Shown piece after piece: positions 11,288-17,301 of a stretch of DNA of 18,039 bases; the first letter of the stretch is position 1; the number at the start of each line of letters is the position of its first letter. The notes under the pieces are model-generated. The model was not told the DNA's origin and made no database searches. It saw nothing but the letters and a program-made list of their open reading frames with translations. Source of the stretch: Bacteroidales bacterium (GTDB lineage Bacteria; Bacteroidota; Bacteroidia; Bacteroidales; UBA932); the NCBI GenBank assembly GCA_024681565.1, contig JAILAO010000076.1:1-18039 (forward strand), written 5' to 3'. Made by a program: the position numbers and the translations under genes.

Positions 11288-12268
11288 ATGAACAAGAAAG
11301 CTGTAAATATCATCAAATATAGCCTTTCCACCATCCTGGCCGTCGTGCTCGTTTGGTTCGCCTTCCGGGGCGTAGACTGGAAAGCCTTCTGGGCCGGACT
11401 GCAGCAGACCCGCTGGTTCTGGGTGTTCCTTTATTTCGTCGTCGCACTGCTGGCCCTCGTCTTCCGCGAAGAGCGCTGGTATGCCCTGATGAAGCCCTTG
11501 GATCCGGAGATCCGCAGACTGCATGTCTGGGACTCGATCAATGTGGGCAACATCATCAACATCGTGCTTCCGGGCGCAGGGGAATTCGCCCGCTGCGGCT
11601 ATGTCAGCTCCAAGCGGATGAGTTTCGACAAGGCTTTCGGCACCATCGCCTGCGAACGCCTGTGCGATGTCGTCGCCGTGGTCATCGTGCTCATCCTGGC
11701 CCTGGTGCTCAAATGGGAAAGTTTCGGACCCTTCTTCGCAGAGAACATCTGGCAGCCGATGGCGGCCCGCATGGGCGGCTCGATCGTCTGGATCCTCGTC
11801 GCGGCCGTACTGCTGGTCGCCGCCTTCTTCTGGGCCGTGTTCCGTTTCCGCGGACGCGTACGTTTCTTCGCCCGGATCGCCGATACGCTGAAAGGCCTCG
11901 GAACGGGTTTCGCAAGCGTCGCTCGCCTGGAGAACAAATGGGGATTCATCCTCAGCACCGTCGGCATCTGGGCCATGTACGTCCTGATGTTCTGGTGCAC
12001 CATCCGGGCCATCCCGGACCTGGCCGCCCTGGGAATGGTGGACGCGCTCTTCCTGTCCGCCGTAGGCAACATCGCCTCCGTGATTCCCGTCCCGGGCGGG
12101 ATCGGCGCCTACCACTACCTGGTGGCCCTGTCGATCCAAAGCCTGTACGCACTCCCCTGGGAGACAGGTATTCTGGCGGCTACGCTGGGCCACGAAGCGC
12201 ACGCCATCCTGATTATCGTCGTCGGCGTCATTTCTTACGTCCACCTTACCTTGCGAAAGAAGAAATAA
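11288..12268 (+). CDS. lysylphosphatidylglycerol synthase-type TM protein (UPF0104/YbhN family)
   Basis: A 326-residue inner-membrane protein with about eight hydrophobic segments. It carries the family motifs LPGAGEFARCGYVSSKRMSF followed by CERLCDVV, and the C-terminal IPVPGGIGAYHYLVALS. This is the flippase-like integral membrane domain found in MprF and in stand-alone proteins of unknown substrate, often linked to lipid or glycan translocation; there is no aminoacyl-transferase domain here. ATG 11288 (MNKKAVNII) was preferred to the upstream in-frame TTG 11279, which lies inside the -7 box. It is transcribed divergently from the PfkB operon. The asnA promoter begins in its last codons. 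Confidence 0.85.
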   Translation: MNKKAVNIIKYSLSTILAVVLVWFAFRGVDWKAFWAGLQQTRWFWVFLYFVVALLALVFREERWYALMKPLDPEIRRLHVWDSINVGNIINIVLPGAGEFARCGYVSSKRMSFDKAFGTIACERLCDVVAVVIVLILALVLKWESFGPFFAENIWQPMAARMGGSIVWILVAAVLLVAAFFWAVFRFRGRVRFFARIADTLKGLGTGFASVARLENKWGFILSTVGIWAMYVLMFWCTIRAIPDLAALGMVDALFLSAVGNIASVIPVPGGIGAYHYLVALSIQSLYALPWETGILAATLGHEAHAILIIVVGVISYVHLTLRKKK

Positions 12269-12280
12269 TCGCTATCTTTG
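12250..12280 (+). promoter_or_regulatory. asnA promoter (-33/-7)
   Basis: CTTG at 12250-12253, then 19 bases, then TATCTTTG at 12273-12280: a close match to the Bacteroidetes -33 TTTG / -7 TAnnTTTG promoter with standard spacing. Transcription should begin near 12286, about 20 bases before ATG 12309. The -33 element lies in the 3' end of the UPF0104 gene. Confidence 0.75.
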
Positions 12281-12308
12281 CAGTCAGTTAGCAGTCTTAT
12301 TACCTGAT

Positions 12309-12392
12309 ATGCAATTGATCTTACCGGATCACTACGTGGATCTGCTCGGCGGTGCCTAGAACACGGAGAAGGCCATCAAGGCCGTCAAGGAT
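12309..12392 (+). other. asnA: N-terminal part of asnA interrupted by an in-frame amber codon
   Basis: ATG at 12309 lies about 22 bases after the predicted transcription start, in frame with the asnA body, and reads 16 codons (MQLILPDHYVDLLGGA) before TAG at 12357-12359. After the stop the frame continues as NTEKAIKAVKDMF, which matches the conserved first helix of AsnA (in E. coli the equivalent stretch runs up to F19). A single base change at this codon would restore a ~345-residue protein of normal length. The first canonical in-frame start after the stop is ATG 12393, in the middle of that helix. TAG ends three other genes in this window, so it is a genuine stop codon here. Confidence 0.8.
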
Positions 12393-13346
12393 ATGTTCCA
12401 GAATAATCTGTCAGCCCAGCTGGCCCTGTTGCGCGTGACCGCTCCCATGGTCGTGCTCTCCGGGACCGGACTCAACGATGAGCTCAACGGCGTCGAGCGC
12501 CCCGTGCATTTCCCGATCCGGGACATGGCGGAGCAGCAGGCCGAAGTGGTCCATTCCCTCGCCAAATGGAAGCGCGTCAAGCTGGCGCAGATGGGCATCA
12601 AGCCCGGTCGCGGCATCTACACGGACATGAACGCCCTGCGTCCCGACGAAGAACTGGACAATATCCACTCCATCTACGTGGACCAGTGGGACTGGGAAAA
12701 GGTCATCCGGCGGGAGGACCGCCACCTGGGTTTCCTCAAGCAGATCGTCCGCCGCATCTACGAAGCGGTCAAGGTCACCGAAAACAAGCTTTTCGTCGAA
12801 TTCCCGCAGATCCTCCCGGAACTCCCGGAGGAGATCCATTTTGTGCATGCGGAAGAACTGGTGCAACTTTATCCCGGGAAAAACCCCAAAGAGCGTGAGA
12901 CGGAGATCGTCCGCCGCTACGGAGCCGTGTTCATCATCGGCATCGGCGGAGAGCTGTCCGACGGCGCGCCGCATGACGGCCGTGCCGCCGACTATGATGA
13001 CTGGAGCTCTCCCAACGAAGAAGGGTTCAAGGGCCTCAACGGCGACATCCTGGTGTGGAACCACATCCTCCAGCGCCCCTTCGAGCTGTCCAGCATGGGC
13101 ATCCGCGTGGATGAAACGGCGCTTCGCCGCCAGTTGGAGATCAAAGGAGAGACCTGGAAAGAGAGCCTTCCTTTCCACCGGAGCCTGCTGAACGGAGAAC
13201 TCCCCTGCACCATCGGCGGCGGTATCGGACAGTCCCGTCTCTGCATGTTCCTGCTGAGAAAAGCCCATATCGGGGAAATCCAGAGCAGCATCTGGCCCGA
13301 AGAGATGATACGGCAATGCCGGGAAGGCGGCATCACGCTGGTATAA
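12393..13346 (+). CDS. asnA: aspartate--ammonia ligase AsnA (body; N-terminus interrupted upstream)
   Basis: Ammonia-dependent asparagine synthetase converts aspartate, ATP and ammonia to asparagine, AMP and pyrophosphate in the cytoplasm; its fold resembles class II aminoacyl-tRNA synthetases. Conserved segments are all present: AEVVHSLAKWKR, IYTDMNALRPDEEL, HSIYVDQWDWEKV, IGIGGELSDGAPHDGRAADY, NGDILVWN, ELSSMGIRVDE and the ATP-site GGGIGQSRLCMFLL. From ATG 12393 the product has 317 residues, about 28 fewer than the full frame from 12309 would give, and begins within the first conserved helix. So the gene is either translated from an internal start, read through, or is a fresh pseudogene; the rest of the frame shows no decay. 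A strong terminator follows. The family call is certain, its activity is not. Confidence 0.88.
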   Translation: MFQNNLSAQLALLRVTAPMVVLSGTGLNDELNGVERPVHFPIRDMAEQQAEVVHSLAKWKRVKLAQMGIKPGRGIYTDMNALRPDEELDNIHSIYVDQWDWEKVIRREDRHLGFLKQIVRRIYEAVKVTENKLFVEFPQILPELPEEIHFVHAEELVQLYPGKNPKERETEIVRRYGAVFIIGIGGELSDGAPHDGRAADYDDWSSPNEEGFKGLNGDILVWNHILQRPFELSSMGIRVDETALRRQLEIKGETWKESLPFHRSLLNGELPCTIGGGIGQSRLCMFLLRKAHIGEIQSSIWPEEMIRQCREGGITLV

Positions 13347-13356
13347 TCCTGCAAAC

Positions 13357-13389
13357 AAAAAGGGATCGTCTTGTTGACGATCCCTTTTT
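13357..13389. terminator. bidirectional terminator shared by asnA and tRNA-Arg
   Basis: A perfect 14-bp inverted repeat AAAAAGGGATCGTC (13357-13370) / GACGATCCCTTTTT (13376-13389) with a TTGTT loop. On the plus strand it ends asnA, 10 bases after its stop. On the minus strand it starts at the last base of the encoded tRNA CCA and ends in a T-rich tract, terminating the tRNA. Confidence 0.93.
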
Positions 13390-13465
13390 GGTGATCCCGG
13401 CGCGACTCGAACGCGCGACCCACAGCTTAGAAGGCTGTTGCTCTATCCAACTGAGCTACGGGACC
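13389..13465 (-). tRNA. tRNA-Arg (anticodon TCT), CCA encoded
   Basis: The minus strand folds as a standard cloverleaf: acceptor stem GGTCCCG/CGGGATC with one G-T pair, D arm GCTCAGTTGGATAGAGC, anticodon stem ACAGC/GCTGT around loop CTTCTAA (anticodon TCT, reads AGA), T arm GCGCG-TTCGAGT-CGCGC, discriminator A and an encoded CCA. It is 77 bases with CCA. It has its own promoter upstream and a terminator directly after CCA. Confidence 0.97.
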
Positions 13466-13475
13466 GACACATACC

Positions 13476-13510
13476 TGCACTCCGCCCCGGAAACCCGGAA
13501 GCGGAGTGCA
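13476..13510. repeat. hairpin in the tRNA-Arg leader region
   Basis: Perfect 10-bp inverted repeat TGCACTCCGC (13476-13485) / GCGGAGTGCA (13501-13510), with a 15-base loop that itself contains two CCGG sequences able to pair. It begins inside the -7 box of the tRNA promoter and spans the expected transcription start. There is no T run after it on either strand, so it is not an ordinary terminator. Confidence 0.7.
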
Positions 13511-13541
13511 AAGATAATGATTATTTGATAAAATCCGCAAA
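13509..13541 (-). promoter_or_regulatory. tRNA-Arg promoter (-33/-7)
   Basis: On the minus strand TTTG (13541 to 13538) is followed after 21 bases by TATCTTTG (13516 to 13509), a full match to the Bacteroidetes promoter consensus. Transcription should start near 13502, about 37 bases before the tRNA 5' end. The -33 element lies in the loop of the TonB-receptor terminator hairpin. Confidence 0.75.
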
Positions 13542-13551
13542 AAACAGCGGA
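13530..13551 (-). terminator. weak terminator after TonB-dependent receptor
   Basis: Directly after the receptor's TAG the minus strand reads TCCGC (13551-13547), an 8-base T-rich loop, GCGGA (13538-13534), then TTTT. The stem is only 5 bp but GC-rich and followed by a T run, so partial termination is plausible. Confidence 0.5.
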
Positions 13552-15408
13552 CTACAGACGGATGGCCACACCGCCGAGAACGGTGATACCGGGCTCAGGG
13601 AAACCGAGCATCGTCTGGTATTTGCGGTTCAGCAGGTTCTCCCCGCGCGCGAAAACGCTCAGCCAGTCCGTCGCCTGGAAAGAAAGGCGGGCCTTCAGGT
13701 CCACATAGCTGCTCTTCACGGCATTGTCTCCGGTCGAGAGATACAGGTCCCGGATCCCCATCGCACCGAGATTGGCGGAGAAGCGGCCGCGGGTCCAGGT
13801 CCCGGAAAAATAGATCTTGTGGACCGGCGCACCGGTGTAGACCTTATCCATGTGCAGGTAGCTGTAGTTCGCGTTGAACTTCAGTTCCGGCGTGGCCTGC
13901 CAGTCGGCGCTGAACTCGACGCCCTTGTTGGCAAATTCCCCGACATTGCGGTTGGCCCGCTTGCCGTCCACGACCGTCACCTCGATGATGTTGGACCCCT
14001 TGGTATAGAAGAGGCTCAGTTCGGCGTTGAGCCGTCCGTCCAGCCAGTGCTGGGCCACGGTGAAGTCATAGCTCCACGCACGCTCCGGCTTGAGCTCGGC
14101 GTTGGCGACGGCATACATGTAGAGTTCACGGAGGTTCGGGGTGCGGAAACCTTTGGAGGCGGACAGCTTGAGGCTGGTGTTGGGGCCGGCCAGGAAGCTG
14201 ACGCCCGCCTGCGGGATCCATTCCACGCCATAGAGACTGTGGTGCTCCATCCGGAGTCCGGCATCGAAGGTGAAACGTCCGAGCAGCTGCTGGGCGAGCA
14301 GATAGAGTGCCTCTTCGTGGAGATGCTTGTGGTCGGCATAGATCTCCGTGGTCGGATTGCGGTAGGCGTTGCCGCCGTACAGTTTGAGATCGACGCCGCC
14401 GGTCAAGGTGCCGCCTTCCCAGGGACGCAGTGCCTGGAAGATGTTGAAACCTCCCTGATAGTCCGTACTGTGGAAGAGATAGGGCTGCGGCTTGCCGCCT
14501 GCGGCATAACCGTCGTTGATGTCATGCTTGCCGAAGTTATAGTAAAGGTTGATGCCGCCGTCGGTGCGGTCGTAGTGGTTCTCCAGGGAGATCCAGGACA
14601 TCATGCGCGTGATATCGGCCGTGCCCTCGAACATCGGTTTTTCGACCGTGCCGGGGTTCTGGGAGAAGGCCTTGACCACATTCACGTCGCCGCTCAGGCG
14701 CCACGCCGCCGAAAGGTCATAGGAAGCCTTCAGCATTGCGCTCGTGGAACGGTAGGCGGAATTGTCACGGTGGCCCGCCGTGCGGTCGTGGGCAACGTTG
14801 GCGGTCAGCGAGAAGCGGCCGCTGGAATATTGTTCGGTCGCAGAAGCGCGCCAGGTCCCGTAGGAACCGCCCATCAGTTTGACGGAGACGCGGTTGCCCA
14901 GGAATTCCGGACGGCGCGTGATGATGTTGATCGCACCGCCCATCGCGTTGGAGCCGTACAGGACAGAGGCAGCGCCCCGGGTGACCTCCACCCGTTCCGC
15001 CAGGTCGGCCAGGTATTCATCGGCTACGGCATGGCCGTAAATGGACTGGTATTGCGGATGCCCGTCGATCAGGATCAGGGTGCGGCCGCTGGCTGCGCTG
15101 AAACCGCGCAGGGAAATGGCGCCGGCAGCGCCGGCGGACACGCCGTAGCCCGTCACCCCGCGCGAAGTCACGAACAGGCCGGGGACCTGCTCCATAAGCG
15201 AAGGCATCAGCGAACTCTCGTCGCTGCGTTCGATGGTCTCGCGGGAAATCACGGAAACCGGCGCGGGCAGGCGGTCGCGCTCCATCGCAACGCGGGTGCC
15301 GGTCACGACGGCGCTGCGCAAGGTATCTACGGTCTCCTGCTCCGGCTCGGCGGCCAGGGCCAGAAGCGCGGCCGGAAGGACCGCAAGCGTCAAAAGGATT
15401 CTTTTCAT
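13552..15408 (-). CDS. TonB-dependent outer-membrane receptor (BtuB/CirA-like)
   Basis: A 618-residue outer-membrane active-transport receptor. It has a signal peptide (MKRILLTLAVLPAALLALAA), a TonB-box-like segment (TVDTLRSAVVTGTRV), the plug domain (about residues 40-165, with PGLFVTSRG, ISLRGFSAASGRTLILIDG, EVTRGAASVLYGSNAMGGAINIIT), a 22-strand-type barrel with the usual TPNLRELY, YDFTVAQHWLDGRL and NLLNRKYQTMLGFPEPG motifs. Size and lack of a SusC-type N-terminal extension put it with siderophore, haem or cobalamin receptors rather than glycan porins; no SusD partner is present. There is no cobalamin riboswitch in the short upstream region. The last residue is Leu rather than the common Phe. 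It is divergent from an AraC-family regulator and likely controlled by it. The ligand cannot be named. Confidence 0.92.
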   Translation of the reverse strand: MKRILLTLAVLPAALLALAAEPEQETVDTLRSAVVTGTRVAMERDRLPAPVSVISRETIERSDESSLMPSLMEQVPGLFVTSRGVTGYGVSAGAAGAISLRGFSAASGRTLILIDGHPQYQSIYGHAVADEYLADLAERVEVTRGAASVLYGSNAMGGAINIITRRPEFLGNRVSVKLMGGSYGTWRASATEQYSSGRFSLTANVAHDRTAGHRDNSAYRSTSAMLKASYDLSAAWRLSGDVNVVKAFSQNPGTVEKPMFEGTADITRMMSWISLENHYDRTDGGINLYYNFGKHDINDGYAAGGKPQPYLFHSTDYQGGFNIFQALRPWEGGTLTGGVDLKLYGGNAYRNPTTEIYADHKHLHEEALYLLAQQLLGRFTFDAGLRMEHHSLYGVEWIPQAGVSFLAGPNTSLKLSASKGFRTPNLRELYMYAVANAELKPERAWSYDFTVAQHWLDGRLNAELSLFYTKGSNIIEVTVVDGKRANRNVGEFANKGVEFSADWQATPELKFNANYSYLHMDKVYTGAPVHKIYFSGTWTRGRFSANLGAMGIRDLYLSTGDNAVKSSYVDLKARLSFQATDWLSVFARGENLLNRKYQTMLGFPEPGITVLGGVAIRL

Positions 15409-15429
15409 CGGTTACATGTTTTGCGGATG

Positions 15430-15444
15430 CAAAGATGCATCTTT
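15430..15444 (-). promoter_or_regulatory. weak -7-like box and palindrome upstream of the TonB receptor
   Basis: On the minus strand CATCTTTG (15437 to 15430) differs by one base from the TAnnTTTG box and lies 21 bases before the receptor ATG. It forms half of a perfect 14-bp palindrome AAAGATGCATCTTT (15431-15444). No -33 TTTG is seen at the proper distance; instead the operator-like repeat 1 begins there, which would fit an activator-dependent promoter. Confidence 0.45.
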
Positions 15445-15457
15445 CCCTTCGGAAGGA

Positions 15458-15499
15458 TTTGACTGAAAAGTCCAGATTATTTGACTGGAAAGTCCAAAT
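15458..15499. repeat. two tandem operator-like repeats between TonB receptor and AraC regulator
   Basis: TTTGACTGAAAAGTCCAGAT (15458-15477) and TTTGACTGGAAAGTCCAAAT (15480-15499) agree at 18 of 20 positions and start 22 bp apart, two helical turns. Each holds a dyad GACT-N4-AGTC. Repeat 1 lies where the receptor's -33 element would be and repeat 2 contains the TTTG (15480-15483) of the araC promoter. The layout fits binding sites for the adjacent AraC-family protein acting on both genes; this role is inferred. Confidence 0.72.
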
Positions 15500-15513
15500 A
15501 TTCCTTATCTTTG
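15480..15513 (+). promoter_or_regulatory. promoter of the AraC-family regulator gene
   Basis: TTTG at 15480-15483, 22 bases, then TATCTTTG at 15506-15513. The box ends 4 bases before ATG 15518, so the mRNA would be leaderless or nearly so. The -33 element is inside operator-like repeat 2, which suggests autoregulation. Confidence 0.7.
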
Positions 15514-15517
15514 CGTC

Positions 15518-16342
15518 ATGGAAGCTTTCAGCCGCATCAACTACTCCGGCGTGGTATTTTCCCGGGTGGACCGGGAAGATGTCCGCGGGCCGCAACGTTT
15601 CAAGGAACACACCCTCCTGTATATCCGCTCCGGGCGGGCCGAAGTGGTCTGCGACGACCGCCGCACGCCGGTTTCGGCCGGGGATTGCGTTTTCCTGCGC
15701 AAGGACCACCGCCTCCTGCTGGATGCGTGGGCGCCGGAGAGCGGTGCACCTTTCCGGTCGATCGCCCTGTTCTTCTGCCGGAAATTCCTGCACGCCTATT
15801 ACCGGGGACTGTCCCGCGAGGAGCTGCCCAAGGATGCCCGCCGCAAACAGGAAGCGGTCCTGAAAATACCGGCAGGGCCGGAACTCGAGAGCCTTTTCCT
15901 CTCACTGACGCCCTACCTCGACTCGGCAGACGCCCTGCCCGAAGAAGTCGCCTGGATGAAACGGCTGGAGGGGCTCCGCTGCGTACTGGCGGCGGACCGG
16001 GACTTCTATGCTTCGCTTTTCGATTTCGCACAGCCCTGGAAGATCGACCTGCTGGGCTTCATGGAGGAGAATTACCTTTACGACCTGTCCGTACCGGAAC
16101 TGGCGCGCTATACGGGACGCAGCCTGTCGGCGTTCAAGCGGGATTTCAAGAGAGTGAGCGAGCTGACCCCGGAGAAATGGGTCCTCCACCGCCGGCTCGA
16201 ACAGGCGCACCGTCTGCTGTCCGCAGGCGGCTGCCGCGTGGCGGACGCCATGCTGGAATCCGGATTCCGGGACCCGGCCTTCTTTTCCCGGGCCTACCGG
16301 CGCCAATACGGCTATTCCCCGAGGGAAACCCCCGGGGAATAA
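15518..16342 (+). CDS. AraC-family transcriptional regulator
   Basis: A 274-residue regulator with an N-terminal cupin-like sensing region (about residues 10-95, with HTLLYIRSGRAEVVCDDR and VSAGDCVFLRKDH, resembling the ExsA-type N domain) and a C-terminal double helix-turn-helix (about residues 175-268). The first HTH includes LSVPELARYTGRSLSAFKRDF, the second CRVADAMLESGFRDPAFFSRAY, and the family-ending motif YRRQYGYSPRE is intact. It is divergent from a TonB-dependent receptor with two tandem operator-like repeats between them, so it probably controls that receptor and itself in response to a ligand, possibly what the receptor imports. ATG 15518 directly follows a consensus -7 box. Confidence 0.92.
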   Translation: MEAFSRINYSGVVFSRVDREDVRGPQRFKEHTLLYIRSGRAEVVCDDRRTPVSAGDCVFLRKDHRLLLDAWAPESGAPFRSIALFFCRKFLHAYYRGLSREELPKDARRKQEAVLKIPAGPELESLFLSLTPYLDSADALPEEVAWMKRLEGLRCVLAADRDFYASLFDFAQPWKIDLLGFMEENYLYDLSVPELARYTGRSLSAFKRDFKRVSELTPEKWVLHRRLEQAHRLLSAGGCRVADAMLESGFRDPAFFSRAYRRQYGYSPRETPGE

Positions 16343-16360
16343 TCGACGGAAAAAGCGGAA

Positions 16361-17284
16361 TTATTTCTTGAGCTTTTTGTGTTCGCTCCAAAGGCCGTAC
16401 ACTTCGCTGACATTGCCCGCCGTGATAAAGGCCGGGATCTTGTTGTCGCGGATAAACTTCATCAGTGCGGCGAATTCGTCCTGGGTCAGCAGGCTCTGGA
16501 TCTCCTTGCGGGTCTCTCCCGAATAACCGCCCGTGACTTCATAGAGGCTGCAGCCGCGGACGATATTCTCCACAATGTATTTGCGGATACGCTCGTGCTC
16601 GTCCGAGATGATGCAGACGCGCTTGCGTTTGTTGAGACTCATCGTGAAATAGTCCACGATCAGGCCGTTGATCCAGGTACCGATCAGACCGATGATCACC
16701 AGGCGGAACGGATTGATGAGGAACGCCGTACAGCAGATGACCACTCCGGCGACCGTCACCGACAGGCCGATGTCGAAATGCAGGTATTTGTTGACGATCT
16801 TGGCGATGATGTCCAGGCCGCCCGTAGAGGCGTTGATCCGGAACATGATGGCCTGGGACATGCTGAGGATCAGCACGAAACAGACCAGGTCAAACCAAAG
16901 GTCGCCCATCACGGAGGTCGCACCCGGAGCGATCAGCTGTTCGTTGGGGCAGATCTTTTCCCAGAGATCCATCATCGGACCGAGGATCAGGGCCGTGTAA
17001 CAGGTCTTGACGCCGAACTCCTTGCCGATGAGGAAATAGGCCAGCACCAGCAGGATGGCATTGATGACGAGCACCACCGTCGAGACCTTGATCGGGATCC
17101 CTGCATTTTCAAAGATACCGCTGATGACAATCGACAGACCCGAGATACTGCCGACGACCAGTTTGCTCGGCACGAGGAAATAGTACACCGCAGCTGCGGC
17201 GATGAACATGCCGACGGTCATAATCAACAGCTCCTTCCAGAACTTCCAAGTCCTGAGAGGAGCCAAGAGGCTTTGCAATTCCAT
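16361..17284 (-). CDS. YitT family membrane protein with DUF2179 domain
   Basis: A 307-residue inner-membrane protein with about six hydrophobic segments, followed by a soluble C-terminal DUF2179 domain (about residues 220-300, with RKRVCIISDEHERIRKYI, GCSLYEVTGGYSGETRKEI and the terminal NVSEVYG motif). The N-terminal motifs FLVPSKLVVGSISGLSIVIS and NASTGGLDIIAKIV are typical of the YitT/UPF0750 family. Function is unknown; transport has been suggested for the family. It begins 17 bases after the stop of the upstream oxidoreductase gene on the same strand, so they may be cotranscribed, and converges with the araC gene at an 18-base gap. Confidence 0.9.
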   Translation of the reverse strand: MELQSLLAPLRTWKFWKELLIMTVGMFIAAAAVYYFLVPSKLVVGSISGLSIVISGIFENAGIPIKVSTVVLVINAILLVLAYFLIGKEFGVKTCYTALILGPMMDLWEKICPNEQLIAPGATSVMGDLWFDLVCFVLILSMSQAIMFRINASTGGLDIIAKIVNKYLHFDIGLSVTVAGVVICCTAFLINPFRLVIIGLIGTWINGLIVDYFTMSLNKRKRVCIISDEHERIRKYIVENIVRGCSLYEVTGGYSGETRKEIQSLLTQDEFAALMKFIRDNKIPAFITAGNVSEVYGLWSEHKKLKK

Positions 17285-17301
17285 TATGTGGTCAGAATAG
17301 G

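Noticed and set aside
11246..12244. N-terminal extension of the PfkB frame on the minus strand up to 12244.
   Set aside because: It is antisense to the UPF0104 gene and lies upstream of the AT-rich promoter region; the PfkB family start MKSILGIGNALTDI fits ATG 11245.
12357..12359. UAG recoded as an amino acid (pyrrolysine or reassigned amber).
   Set aside because: Three other genes in the window end naturally at TAG, no suppressor tRNA is present here, and AsnA has no known need for a special residue at this place.
13438..15462. A 674-codon open frame on the plus strand opposite the TonB receptor.
   Set aside because: It runs through the tRNA gene and a terminator and shows no family resemblance; it is an antisense shadow of the receptor.
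15409..15517. Cobalamin riboswitch upstream of the BtuB-like receptor.
   Set aside because: The intergenic region is only 109 bp and divergent, with a leader of about 15 bases for the receptor; there is no room and no B12-box-like sequence.
16317..16337. Strong GC hairpin CCCCG-A-GGG / CCC-C-CGGGG at the end of araC as a terminator.
   Set aside because: There is no T run after it on either strand and it encodes the last residues of the regulator, so intrinsic termination cannot be supported.
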